Assembly (NCBI RefSeq): GCF_001485415.1
Contig: NZ_BCMQ01000011.1
Span: 29,390 to 93,389 of the forward strand
Length of the DNA: 64,000 nucleotides
Direction: 5' to 3'
Source of the DNA: Myroides odoratimimus
GTDB lineage: Bacteria; Bacteroidota; Bacteroidia; Flavobacteriales; Flavobacteriaceae
Shown: piece after piece, positions 26,790 to 35,233 of the stretch
How the letters are laid out: each line of letters starts with the position of its first letter
Position numbering within the stretch: the first letter of the stretch is position 1
The notes under the pieces: generated by a model
Databases searched by the model: none
What the model was told of the DNA's origin: nothing
The model's input: the letters and a program-made list of their open reading frames with translations, nothing else
Translations under genes and position numbers: made by a program

Positions 26790-26797
26790 CAAAAATA
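26790..26797 (-). promoter_or_regulatory. -7 box of the DUF1599-tpiA operon
   Basis: TATTTTTG on the minus strand is an exact TAnnTTTG match. The start site expected about 7 nt downstream gives a leader of roughly 20 nt to ATG 26762. The -33 region is not a clear TTG. Confidence 0.5.
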
Positions 26798-26887
26798 CTA
26801 ATAATACTAACCCTTTGAAAGAGGTAGAAGTATTTTAGCTGTTTTTAATTATATAAAACTACATAAAAAAGTAACGCATTACACACA

Positions 26888-27712
26888 ATGACAATAAATT
26901 GTAAAGGAGAATTGATTGATTTAAGTTCTCCAAAAATAATGGGAATATTAAATATCACTCCTAATTCTTTTTTTGATGGAGGAAAGTATAAGTCTGATCT
27001 AGCTTTTTTAAATCATGCAGAGCAGATGATAAAGCAAGGTGCTGACTTTATCGATGTAGGGGCGTATTCTAGTAAACCTAGTGCAGAGTATGTCAGTGAA
27101 GAAGAAGAGATAGAACGTATCGTACCTATTGTAGAGTTACTTCAAAAAGAGTTCCCGACTATGCATCTTTCTATAGATACCTTTAGAGCGGGTGTGGCTA
27201 GAGCTACAGTAGCTGCTGGAGCTTCTATTATAAATGATATTGCCGCAGGGCATTTAGACGAGCAGATGTTGCCTACTGTAGGGGAGTTGCAAGTGCCTTA
27301 TATTATGATGCACATGAGAGGAACTCCTCAGACGATGCAGACGATGACTACATATAATGATTTAGTAAAAGAAGTGAAAATATACTTCTCAGAACGAGTA
27401 GCAAAAGCAAGAGAATATAAGATTAACGATATCATACTAGACCTAGGCTTTGGCTTTGCTAAAACATTGGAACAAAATTATGAGCTGATGAGTAAAATGG
27501 AGTTGTTATCTTCTTTTGAATTGCCTATTTTAGTAGGTATATCTAGGAAATCTATGATCTATAAGTTATTTGATATTACTCCTCAAGAGGCATTAAACGG
27601 AACGACAGTATTAAATACAGTAGCTTTACAAAAAGGAGCTCATATCTTAAGAGTTCACGATGTGAAAGAGGCTGTACAAACAAGAGAAATAATAAAACAA
27701 TTGAGTATATGA
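26888..27712 (+). CDS. folP: Dihydropteroate synthase
   Basis: This folate-pathway enzyme joins p-aminobenzoate to dihydropterin pyrophosphate and is the sulfonamide target. It has 274 residues. MGILNITPNSFFDGGKY (about residue 18) is the pyrophosphate-binding loop 1. DVGAYSSKPSAEYVSEEEEI is loop 2. SIDTFRAGVA, INDIAAG, MHMRGTPQTMQ and LDLGFGFAKTLEQN complete the TIM barrel. It is divergent from the DUF1599 operon and overlaps the next lipoprotein gene by 4 bp (ATGA). Confidence 0.95.
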   Translation: MTINCKGELIDLSSPKIMGILNITPNSFFDGGKYKSDLAFLNHAEQMIKQGADFIDVGAYSSKPSAEYVSEEEEIERIVPIVELLQKEFPTMHLSIDTFRAGVARATVAAGASIINDIAAGHLDEQMLPTVGELQVPYIMMHMRGTPQTMQTMTTYNDLVKEVKIYFSERVAKAREYKINDIILDLGFGFAKTLEQNYELMSKMELLSSFELPILVGISRKSMIYKLFDITPQEALNGTTVLNTVALQKGAHILRVHDVKEAVQTREIIKQLSI

Positions 27713-28317
27713 AAAAAGTGCTACTATTAATACCTGCTTTACTATTATTAGTGAGCTGTAATAAGAAAGAAATGCAATTAAGTAGAGCTTCTTTTATTGT
27801 TGAAGAAGGAATAGACGATCATTCACCTATTTACTTTGAAACCGGAGAAGAAGGAAAGAGCTTTAATTTAAATGATGCCAACAGAATTGCTGGTACGAAC
27901 TATATTGTTTCTGTTCAACGTGATTTGAATGCTAAAGAAGTATTACAAGAGATAAAGAGAATTAAAGATCACAAATATGCAGAAGACAATATGCATAGAG
28001 ATGAGAAGGGAGTATATCTAAGTTATGCTGATACACTACACAAGCATCTTTCTCTTTTTCCAATTAAAGACTTAGACTTTGGTTTCGTAGGACCTACTTC
28101 TCTAGATAAAGTAGTATATCTAAAAGATGCTAATAACTTCTTAGTAGAAGGTAAGTCAGTGACTAAAGACCAATTAATAGAGGCTATAAAAGATAAAGAT
28201 AGTCTACAACTAGGAGTGAATAAAGACGTAACATACGAAACTTATTTACAGACTCGTATTTTCTTTGTTGAAAAAGAAGTAGTAGACCAGTTTTTAAAGA
28301 CAGATTTAATTTATTAG
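27709..28317 (+). CDS. Lipoprotein of unknown function coupled to folP
   Basis: This 202-residue protein has a lipoprotein signal (MKKVLLLIPALLLLVSC; Cys at residue 17). The mature part is hydrophilic and mixed alpha/beta, with DDHSPIYFETGEEG and KVVYLKDANNFLVEGKSVTK. I recognise no domain. Its ATGA overlap with folP indicates co-translation, though a role in folate metabolism is not implied by the sequence. Confidence 0.8.
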   Translation: MKKVLLLIPALLLLVSCNKKEMQLSRASFIVEEGIDDHSPIYFETGEEGKSFNLNDANRIAGTNYIVSVQRDLNAKEVLQEIKRIKDHKYAEDNMHRDEKGVYLSYADTLHKHLSLFPIKDLDFGFVGPTSLDKVVYLKDANNFLVEGKSVTKDQLIEAIKDKDSLQLGVNKDVTYETYLQTRIFFVEKEVVDQFLKTDLIY

Positions 28318-28465
28318 TCGAATCGTGAAACTGTGAAATCGTTAGTTTGTGAAACCGTGAAACCGTTTTTTTGTGAAACTGTCCACTGTAAACCGATTAA
28401 CTGAAAATGTTAACCGTAAACTGTTCACTGATTACTGTAAACTGTTCACCGTTCACCGTTAACTA
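28318..28465. repeat. Low-complexity spacer built of GTGAAAC and GTTCACC type words
   Basis: The 150 bp between two convergent genes consist largely of degenerate copies of GTGAAACYGT on the left and the complementary-sense words GTAAACTGTTCACCGTT on the right. The two halves could pair with each other imperfectly. No ORF or standard terminator is present, so this spacer may itself fold into a long irregular stem. Confidence 0.6.
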
Positions 28466-28470
28466 AAAAC

Positions 28471-28944
28471 CTATTCGTGATGATAAGGTTCATTGCGCAG
28501 GATAGTGAATCCTCTATAAGTCTGTTCGATAATAAATAAACGAATCATCTGATGGGAAAATGTCATTCTAGAAAGTGATATTTTCCCTTTTGCATTTTTA
28601 TACACGTCCTCTGAGAAACCATAAGGCCCTCCGATAACGAATACTAAGGTCTTGATACCAGAGTTCATCTTCTTTTGTAGCTCATCAGCGAAGCCGATGC
28701 TCGTAAACTCCTTTCCTTTATCATCTAGTAAGATTAGCTGATCAGTAGGGCCTATCTTAGATAAGATTAGTTCCCCTTCTTTTTGTTTCTGCTGATCTTC
28801 AGACATATTCTTCGCATTCTTGATATCAGGAATTACCTCTAGGTTAAACTTTACATAAAAAGACAATCTCTTCATATATTCATCCATTAACGTTTGTAAT
28901 GGTTTACTGTCTGTCTTTCCTATTGCAAGTAATTTGATATTCAT
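28471..28944 (-). CDS. rlmH: 23S rRNA pseudouridine-1915 N3-methyltransferase
   Basis: This SPOUT-class methyltransferase modifies helix 69 of 23S rRNA. It has 157 residues, the usual length. The knotted SAM site is LVFVIGGPYGFSEDVYKNA, followed by SLSRMTFSHQMIRLFIIEQT and the conserved C-terminus ILRNEPYHHE. It is monocistronic and convergent with the folP transcript. Confidence 0.96.
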   Translation of the reverse strand: MNIKLLAIGKTDSKPLQTLMDEYMKRLSFYVKFNLEVIPDIKNAKNMSEDQQKQKEGELILSKIGPTDQLILLDDKGKEFTSIGFADELQKKMNSGIKTLVFVIGGPYGFSEDVYKNAKGKISLSRMTFSHQMIRLFIIEQTYRGFTILRNEPYHHE

Positions 28945-29084
28945 CTGTCTGATTTATTTTTTGCAAAAGTAGTTTTTTTATAGAAAATAGCACACTGTCT
29001 AAGGTGTATTTATAGCCAATGTAATACTAGGTTGCAGATATACAACGCAATTTTAGTGATTAATGCGATCATAGTAAGGTGTGT

Positions 29085-29786
29085 TTAAGTTAGTTGGTGT
29101 CGTTGAATAGAATGGTGTATCTCTTTGCGCATAAAGGGTATAAATACAAAAAGAGATATATAAACCCACAGTATTAATAAGGTTATCAAAAAGGAGGTTA
29201 GAATGAGAAAGCTAATCGATGAAATATAGTTTTGTAATAGATTAATCAGATTAAAAGAAGGAGCTATAACTAGTATTATAGGGCCTCCGAGAGCCATAGT
29301 AGCCACTCTAGTTAAATACCACTTCTTATTGCTTTCTTTATTGATCTTTTTGAGTTCTATCTGCCATCTGATCCCCATACCTATAAAGCCTAAAAGAAGT
29401 ATAAAAGAGGTAATTATAAATATTTCTAAATAGTAATTAGGCAGAGTTAAACCAATAGCAAAACTCAATAAGAATATAGCTAGTGAAACAATTATTTTAG
29501 GAATAGTGAAGAAACTTAATAAGACCTTATACATCTGTTTTAAGTAACTATTCGTTGCCAGTTTTATTTTAGAGTCCACTACATCACTAAACCCAAATAT
29601 CCCAAACTTCTTAAACTCTCTGTCTAGTGCTGTTTCAAAAGGAAGTGAACCATCCTCTCTCCATTGAGACTCTATTCCATTAGCTAAGTGATCGACTAGC
29701 TCCAGTTCGATATCATAATATTCTACATAGTGCTTCTTTACGAAAGTGTGTAGAGCTTGTATTTGGTCAGTAGTTAGAGTTTTCAT
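29085..29786 (-). CDS. Array paralogue 11: type A small membrane protein
   Basis: This 233-residue protein is the last gene of the PadR-led array. The N-terminal domain (about 1-72) contains ELELVDHLANGIESQWRED (acidic, helical) followed by LDREFKKFGIFGFS. The first 67 residues differ from the next paralogue upstream at only two positions. The membrane part has about five hydrophobic segments from residue 88 on (VLLSFFTIPKIIVSLAIFLL, then YLEIFIITSFILLLGFIGMG, and so on). No catalytic motif is visible. The function is unknown. Confidence 0.85.
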   Translation of the reverse strand: MKTLTTDQIQALHTFVKKHYVEYYDIELELVDHLANGIESQWREDGSLPFETALDREFKKFGIFGFSDVVDSKIKLATNSYLKQMYKVLLSFFTIPKIIVSLAIFLLSFAIGLTLPNYYLEIFIITSFILLLGFIGMGIRWQIELKKINKESNKKWYLTRVATMALGGPIILVIAPSFNLINLLQNYISSISFLILTSFLITLLILWVYISLFVFIPFMRKEIHHSIQRHQLT

Positions 29787-29794
29787 AATAGTAG

Positions 29795-30484
29795 TTATAG
29801 GGTGTTAAACTTCTTTATAGTAGCTTCTTTTTCTAGTTTGAGCTTAGGAGATATAACATTGTATGTAATGTATATCCAGAGTCCTACGAATAAGATAAGT
29901 ACACTTGATAACACAATAGACTTATCAGCTATAAATCTTGCAAAATAATACGTGGTGTATAGAGCAGATAAAGGAAATGCTATTACGGATAATCTTATTC
30001 TATCCATAAACCACTTCTTTTGAGTTGCTTTATGAAGTTTTTTAACTAGAGTCGCCTCTATGATATAATAAATGAAAACTAGAGGCATTAGACTCCATAT
30101 AATCACAGAGATTATATCTCTATTCTCAAATATCGTTGATAGATAATTAAGTGATGTATATATGATATAAAAGAGCGCACTCGTTAAGAGTAATTTAGGC
30201 CAATGCAGGAAGCGCAGAACTTCTTTTAGAATAATGCCAAGATAAAAATACGTAAGACTATTCTCCTTCTTCTCAATGATTGTACTAAACCCAAATACCC
30301 CAAACTTCTTAAACTCTCTGTCTAATGCTGTTTCAAAAGTAAGTGAACCATCCTCTCTCCATTGAGATTCTATTCCATTGGCTAAGTGATCGACTAGCTC
30401 CAATTCGATATCATAGTATTCTACATAGTGCTTCTTTACAAAAGTGTGTAGAGCTTGTATTTGGTCAGTAGTAAGTGTTTTCAT
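29795..30484 (-). CDS. Array paralogue 10: type A small membrane protein
   Basis: This 229-residue protein has an N-terminal domain almost identical to paralogue 11 (ELELVDHLANGIESQWRED; LDREFKKFGVFGFS), also at nucleotide level over roughly 200 bp. From residue about 72 on, the sequence is unrelated by eye. Four to five hydrophobic segments include LLTSALFYIIYTSLNYL and ILFVGLWIYITYNVI. The 8-bp spacing to the next gene indicates one transcript. The sharp change from identity to divergence suggests recent gene conversion limited to the 5' end. Confidence 0.85.
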   Translation of the reverse strand: MKTLTTDQIQALHTFVKKHYVEYYDIELELVDHLANGIESQWREDGSLTFETALDREFKKFGVFGFSTIIEKKENSLTYFYLGIILKEVLRFLHWPKLLLTSALFYIIYTSLNYLSTIFENRDIISVIIWSLMPLVFIYYIIEATLVKKLHKATQKKWFMDRIRLSVIAFPLSALYTTYYFARFIADKSIVLSSVLILFVGLWIYITYNVISPKLKLEKEATIKKFNTL

Positions 30485-30490
30485 AAAGAC

Positions 30491-31141
30491 TTAATTAAAT
30501 TGTTGTTTGTAAGATTTATAAGTAAGTAGTGTCCAGGTTAATGAAAAAGGAATAAATAAAGCCCCTCCAATTATAAAACCTTGAGTGAAGCCTAGCAAAT
30601 CTCCTTTTTTAAGTAAATGTTGAAAGAGTAGGATACTTATGAATAGCACTACTATTAATGCATTATAAGAAGTTATCTTCTTAATTCTCTTCTTTAGATA
30701 AACAGCGTGTTCACTTACTATCGTTTTGATATAGTGTCTAAGTATAAATACTATATTCAATGAAACTAGAGCTAATAACATTGAAACTATAAAGTATAAA
30801 CTATCTGAAAACACTAGAACTGTCATTTGACAAACAGCAATAATTATCCCCAATAAGATAGAGTTGTTCTTTATTCTACTATCTTTTTCAATCCAGTTTT
30901 TAGAGATAAAGTAGGGTGTGTTTTTATAGAAATGATAAGGATCTGTTTTTAATAAATCCTTCCAGTTTATAAAAGTCTGTCTAAAAGCATCTTCATATTC
31001 ATACCCTTCATTCATCAATTCTTCTATTTCACAGGCAATATGATCCAATACTTCATCACGAGTATCTTGATACTTGATATTGTATTGAGTGATTAAGGTC
31101 TCTTCTATATGTTTTATTTGGCCAGTAGATAGTGTTTTCAT
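30491..31141 (-). CDS. Array paralogue 9: type B small membrane protein
   Basis: This 216-residue protein carries the type B N-terminal domain: YNIKYQDTRDEVLDHIACEI (about 20-40), EELMNEG, then an FxNW element and YKNTPYFISKNWIEKDS (about 70-87). The PYFISxxW-like element marks all type B copies. About four hydrophobic segments follow, among them GIIAVCQMTVLVFSDSLYFI. The N-terminal 40 residues are shared nearly word for word with paralogue 7. The function is unknown. Confidence 0.85.
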   Translation of the reverse strand: MKTLSTGQIKHIEETLITQYNIKYQDTRDEVLDHIACEIEELMNEGYEYEDAFRQTFINWKDLLKTDPYHFYKNTPYFISKNWIEKDSRIKNNSILLGIIIAVCQMTVLVFSDSLYFIVSMLLALVSLNIVFILRHYIKTIVSEHAVYLKKRIKKITSYNALIVVLFISILLFQHLLKKGDLLGFTQGFIIGGALFIPFSLTWTLLTYKSYKQQFN

Positions 31142-31147
31142 AAGTGC

Positions 31148-31846
31148 CTAGTTAATAGTTTTTAATATTCTATCTCTTTCATTTTGGTAGGTTGGTTTGA
31201 TGATATTAAGACCTACATAGATACTAAGTATAGTTAAGGTAATACCCGAAGCCATTAATAAACAATCCCCTATAGAGTCATAAGTAGTAGGTAGGTTAAA
31301 GAGCCTTTTACCCTGCATAATGATATTAAAGAAGATTGTATTCGAGAGTAACGAAAAACTCATAACAGATGAATAAGTTCTGTCTAATAGTAGTTTTGTC
31401 TTCACTTTTTTGCGTAACACTAAATCTTTTGCATAGCTATAAAAGAATACAATAACTGGGCTCATTATAAATATCATTGTTAAGAATTTAAATTCTTGAC
31501 CTATCCAATGAAGTAATGCGGCAATTAGTAATATTATAGCTATAACTGTAACTATTAAAGGAAATGTGAAAAACTCTTTTAAAGATTTAAAAAACATATG
31601 TTTATATTCTCTGAACTTTTGTTTCTCTCTACTTTCTTGAATAGATAAGAATTTATAAGAACCAAAGTTTTCATATTCTTTAGCTAAAAGATATTCTAAG
31701 TTATTATTGTCACCTTCAGACCATTTCTCTTCTATAGAAGAAGCTAGATGATCAGTAAGTTCTTCTATTATTTCGTAATACTTCACATCTTTACTGATGA
31801 TAAAATCTTTTATCTCTTTTATTTGATCAATAGTAAGTGTTTTCAT
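31148..31846 (-). CDS. Array paralogue 8: type A small membrane protein
   Basis: This 232-residue protein is a diverged type A copy. The N-terminal domain is VKYYEIIEELTDHLASSIEE and KWSEGDNNNLEYLLAKEYEN, then FGSYKFLSIQESREKQKFRE, which aligns with the other type A linkers. Five hydrophobic segments (FPLIVTVIAIILLIAALLHW; FLTMIFIMSPVIVFFYSYA; and others) span most of the remainder. Its stop lies 1-2 bp before the next gene start, so translation is coupled. Confidence 0.85.
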   Translation of the reverse strand: MKTLTIDQIKEIKDFIISKDVKYYEIIEELTDHLASSIEEKWSEGDNNNLEYLLAKEYENFGSYKFLSIQESREKQKFREYKHMFFKSLKEFFTFPLIVTVIAIILLIAALLHWIGQEFKFLTMIFIMSPVIVFFYSYAKDLVLRKKVKTKLLLDRTYSSVMSFSLLSNTIFFNIIMQGKRLFNLPTTYDSIGDCLLMASGITLTILSIYVGLNIIKPTYQNERDRILKTIN

Positions 31847-31848
31847 AA

Positions 31849-32496
31849 TTACAATATTTTAGATGAAACACTGTTGTATTCTTGGTTGTGTTTTAAGGTC
31901 AAATACATGGCTATACTCGATAAGAATATAGCTAGTAGTAAGAATATTAGGTTTAAGTAAACTATCGAAAAAGTACTCGTGAAACTGTAATATAAAGCTA
32001 CCATGCCATCTAAAACAAATAAACTAAACCAAGCAACACCTTTGATATGTTCGGTGTAGTAATCCTGTTTAAAGTTCGCGTAACGATTCTTTTTATACTT
32101 GAGGTACCCCATTACTAACATAGGAAAAGCTGTGATAGCTAAAGCTAGGCCTAAGATGAATAATTGATCTTTGATAAAGACATGGATTATAGAAGTAGTG
32201 AATACAGCCAAAACAAATAGTAGCCCAATACTCTGCATATCTTTTACAATTAATGGACTGACTATAAATCTAGGCGTTTTGTTGATCACCCAATTAGAAG
32301 GCTTTAGTTGACTATTCCATTTAGCTATTGTTATTTTACTAGCTTCGTGAAAATAAGCACCTTCATTCATCAGCTCTTCTATCTCACAGGCAATATGATC
32401 CAATACTTCATCACGAGTATCTTGATACTTGATATTGTATTGAGTGATTAAGGTCTCTTCTATATGTTTTATTTGGTCAGTAATAAGTGTTGTCAT
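31849..32496 (-). CDS. Array paralogue 7: type B small membrane protein
   Basis: This 215-residue type B copy has HIEETLITQYNIKYQDTRDE then VLDHIACEIEELMNEG, identical in long runs to paralogue 9. INKTPRFIVSPLIVKD (about residues 70-85) corresponds to the PYFIS element. Hydrophobic segments follow at about 90-107, 112-128, 150-168 and 175-197. It starts MTTL rather than MKTL, as do paralogues 5 and 6, which suggests a local duplication series. Confidence 0.85.
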   Translation of the reverse strand: MTTLITDQIKHIEETLITQYNIKYQDTRDEVLDHIACEIEELMNEGAYFHEASKITIAKWNSQLKPSNWVINKTPRFIVSPLIVKDMQSIGLLFVLAVFTTSIIHVFIKDQLFILGLALAITAFPMLVMGYLKYKKNRYANFKQDYYTEHIKGVAWFSLFVLDGMVALYYSFTSTFSIVYLNLIFLLLAIFLSSIAMYLTLKHNQEYNSVSSKIL

Positions 32497-32515
32497 AATA
32501 GTGTTGAGTTAATAG

Positions 32516-33151
32516 TTAAGAGGTGCTTACTTGACCTTTTTTTATCAAGTTTCTGAATAAATAGATATGATACCAAGTAATTGTAAAGTGATACATAACA
32601 ACAGAATCTATACTACTATAATTTAATTGTAGTAAGTTATCTAAAAAGGTCATTAGAACAAATAATAGAACACTTACACTGATCTCCATAACCAATAATC
32701 GTTTGTATATATCTAAGTAGTACCCCTTTAGTCTTTTAGTGTTGTATAGAGAGATTGTAGCTACTGTTATTGTAATTGTGAGTATTGACACAAAAGCTGT
32801 AACAGCACTTATTTTCTGTATGCTAAAAAAAACAGTAAGTCCAATTGATACAAAGAAAGTTAAGAGATATACAGTCCAATTAGGCTGTGTTACAAGCTTA
32901 ACTATTGGACGAGATATAAACTTTGGGATACCTTTATAGACTCCAAAATGCTCTAGTAGTAGTTTTGAATGCCATTTATTAAATACAATATTGTATGCCT
33001 CTCTATGTCCAAAACCCTCATTTATCAGTTCTTCTATCTCACAGGCAATATGATCTAGTACCTCATAACGAGTATCTTGATACTTGATATTGTATTTAGA
33101 GATTAGAGTATCTTCTATCTGTGTTATTTGGTTAGTAGATAGTGTTGTCAT
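32516..33151 (-). CDS. Array paralogue 6: type B small membrane protein
   Basis: This 211-residue type B copy has NIKYQDTRYEVLDHIACEIE and ELINEGFGHREAYNIVFNKW, then YKGIPKFISRPIVKL. About four hydrophobic segments follow (WTVYLLTFFVSIGLTVFF; AVTAFVSILTITITVATISL; MEISVSVLLFVLMTFL). The spacer of 19 bp to the next gene is the longest within the array except after padR. I see no motif beyond the shared N-terminus. Confidence 0.85.
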   Translation of the reverse strand: MTTLSTNQITQIEDTLISKYNIKYQDTRYEVLDHIACEIEELINEGFGHREAYNIVFNKWHSKLLLEHFGVYKGIPKFISRPIVKLVTQPNWTVYLLTFFVSIGLTVFFSIQKISAVTAFVSILTITITVATISLYNTKRLKGYYLDIYKRLLVMEISVSVLLFVLMTFLDNLLQLNYSSIDSVVMYHFTITWYHIYLFRNLIKKGQVSTS

Positions 33152-33157
33152 AAGTAC

Positions 33158-33763
33158 CTAGTTAATAGTTCGAATGTTTAACTTGCTTATTTCTAATATG
33201 TAATATAGTTGATATAAGGATATAATGAATAGTAGAGGAATCAATTTATACGTAAAACCTCCCCAAAAAAACACAAGATAGAATAAAGAAATACCACTAT
33301 AACCCAATATATCTTTTTTTAGTTGACTTATTCTATACCCTTTGACTCCATAGTACTTAATAGTTATAAATAATGCTGTCATTATACTAGTCAAGGATAT
33401 AAATATTCCTATTGTATTCGCTAAATGATAATCTTCTATTACATTTTTAAAGATATAGGGTACTCCTATACCTATTAGCATGGCTAGGATGATATTGAGC
33501 ACATCTCTTTTTACCCATTGACGACCTAAATAATAAGGTACATTATTGTATCTTATAAACGGGTGTGGTTTTAAGTCATTATGCCATTTATTAAATGTCT
33601 TTTTAAAAGCAATCTCATAGCCAAAATCCTCATTCATCAGTTCTTCTATCTCACAAGCAATGTGATCTAGTACTTCCTCACGAGTATCTTGATACTTGAT
33701 ATTGTATTGAGTGATTAAGAACTCTTCTATTTCTTCTATTTGGTCAGTAGATAGTGTTGTCAT
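33158..33763 (-). CDS. Array paralogue 5: type B small membrane protein (shortest)
   Basis: At 201 residues this is the shortest copy. Its type B N-terminus is NIKYQDTREEVLDHIACEIE and ELMNEDFGYEIAFKKTFNKW, then RYNNVPYYLGRQWVKRD. Hydrophobic segments include VLNIILAMLIGIGVPYIF, IGIFISLTSIMTALFITI and YSGISLFYLVFFWGGFTY. It ends shortly after the last helix, without the basic tail seen in paralogue 1. Confidence 0.85.
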   Translation of the reverse strand: MTTLSTDQIEEIEEFLITQYNIKYQDTREEVLDHIACEIEELMNEDFGYEIAFKKTFNKWHNDLKPHPFIRYNNVPYYLGRQWVKRDVLNIILAMLIGIGVPYIFKNVIEDYHLANTIGIFISLTSIMTALFITIKYYGVKGYRISQLKKDILGYSGISLFYLVFFWGGFTYKLIPLLFIISLYQLYYILEISKLNIRTIN

Positions 33764-33774
33764 GGTTCAGATAA

Positions 33775-34488
33775 TTAGAAATTATAATGCTTAGATAGGA
33801 CATCCTTTTCTTTAAGATACTTTGGCTTCAATGTATAGAATGTACTGTACTGTAATACAAAAATTAAAGTATATAGAGCACTCTTAACAGCATAGCCCAG
33901 ATTTACAAATGAGTATCCATAAGTGTTTAGACTACTTAAGTCTATATGAAAGACAAGTAGGTAGGTGTACAAAGAAATTATACAAACCACAATAAAGTAT
34001 GTTTCGCTTAAGAGTAGTCTGTTTTTACCTTTGTTTTTTAAATAAACCTGAATACTATCATATACTAATATTCCATTGCTTGTTGCAAAGACACCTAAGA
34101 TTATAGTATTAACTCCAGAATTGATTAATGGCGATATAGTAGCTATACTTAGTAGTGTATATATACTTAAACAAATCGCAAGTATAATTATTAGTACACT
34201 AGATGTACAATAGCTTTGTAAAGCATTTATTAGTGATAGAATATACTCTTTAGATTTAGCAAGGTATATCTCAGATTGAATCTTTTTTAATCCTTTCTTT
34301 CCAATTATATTTAATTCTTTATCTAACGCCTCTTCAAAAGATATGTGAGTATTAGACTCTCTCCATTGTTGCTCAATACCATTAGCGATATGGTCTGTCA
34401 GTTCTTCTATTACCTCTATGTATTCAACCTTGTGGTTGATTAGTTCTTGTCTGATTTTATCTAGTTCTAGTGGTTGTAGTGTTTTCAT
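33775..34488 (-). CDS. Array paralogue 4: type A small membrane protein
   Basis: This 237-residue type A copy starts MKTLQPLELDKIRQELINHK and continues VEYIEVIEELTDHIANGIEQ, QWRESNT, ISFEEALDKE. The first 55 residues are almost the same as in paralogue 3, and the DNA is nearly identical over about 150 bp. The linker (KKGLKKIQSEIYLAK) is strongly basic and followed by about five hydrophobic segments (VLIIILAICLSIYTLLSIAT and others). Confidence 0.85.
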   Translation of the reverse strand: MKTLQPLELDKIRQELINHKVEYIEVIEELTDHIANGIEQQWRESNTHISFEEALDKELNIIGKKGLKKIQSEIYLAKSKEYILSLINALQSYCTSSVLIIILAICLSIYTLLSIATISPLINSGVNTIILGVFATSNGILVYDSIQVYLKNKGKNRLLLSETYFIVVCIISLYTYLLVFHIDLSSLNTYGYSFVNLGYAVKSALYTLIFVLQYSTFYTLKPKYLKEKDVLSKHYNF

Positions 34489-34499
34489 AGTGTAATTAA

Positions 34500-35219
34500 T
34501 TAGATTACTTTAGATTGTGATAGTTCATTCTTTTTTTTAAGTACCATAGGTCTCAGTTTATTGAGAATGATGAAAGGGATAATCAGCAAGAGTGTAAATA
34601 GAATACTTTTAGGTACCCAGATAAAAGCGCTGTTTGAATAGATAAACTGTTGAGAAATTTTACTAAAACAAAGAATTATCATAGGTATTAAAGAGAAATA
34701 GGTTAACTGCTTTACTAGTAAATAGTACGCATTAGAAATATATCTTTTTGTATTTCCCAGATAAGGTAATTTACAACTACTATCACTTTCTATCATGATA
34801 ACTAGATTAAAAGTTACAATCGTAGCTAAATAACCAACATTAAATATTCTGTCTATAAAATACCATGTACTTGAAATATTAAATAGTAGAAGTGTACCAA
34901 TAAAAATAGCTAGTAGATATAACACTTTAGAAGTTACAAAGTACTCTTTTATACCTAAACCGATGATACGCAAGTACTCATATATTTGGGCTTTATTCAT
35001 CTGAGTTTGCACTTTGCTTAATCCTTTAACCCCGAATTTATTAATCTCTATAGCTAACGCCTCTTCAAAAGATATTTGAGTATTAGACTCTCTCCATTGT
35101 TGCTCAATACCATTAGCGATATGGTCTGTCAGTTCTTCTATTACCTCTATGTATTCAATCTTGTGGTTGATTAGCTCTTGTCTAATTTTATCTAGTTCTA
35201 GTGGTTGTAGTGTTTTCAT
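34500..35219 (-). CDS. Array paralogue 3: type A small membrane protein (longest)
   Basis: This 239-residue type A copy is paired with paralogue 4: MKTLQPLELDKIRQELINHK, IEYIEVIEELTDHIANGIEQ. The membrane part differs (VLYLLAIFIGTLLLFNISST; VGYLATIVTFNLVIMI; SILFTLLLIIPFIILNKL). The C-terminus is basic (LRPMVLKKKNELSQSKVI), as in other type A copies (compare KPKYLKEKDVLSKH in paralogue 4), a shared cytoplasmic tail. Confidence 0.85.
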   Translation of the reverse strand: MKTLQPLELDKIRQELINHKIEYIEVIEELTDHIANGIEQQWRESNTQISFEEALAIEINKFGVKGLSKVQTQMNKAQIYEYLRIIGLGIKEYFVTSKVLYLLAIFIGTLLLFNISSTWYFIDRIFNVGYLATIVTFNLVIMIESDSSCKLPYLGNTKRYISNAYYLLVKQLTYFSLIPMIILCFSKISQQFIYSNSAFIWVPKSILFTLLLIIPFIILNKLRPMVLKKKNELSQSKVI

Positions 35220-35233
35220 AGCATTTTCTTTTT

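Noticed and set aside
22633..28944. Horizontal acquisition of the tpiA-folP-rlmH segment
   Set aside because: The gene content is ordinary core Bacteroidota, composition matches the surroundings, and no mobile-element ends are present.
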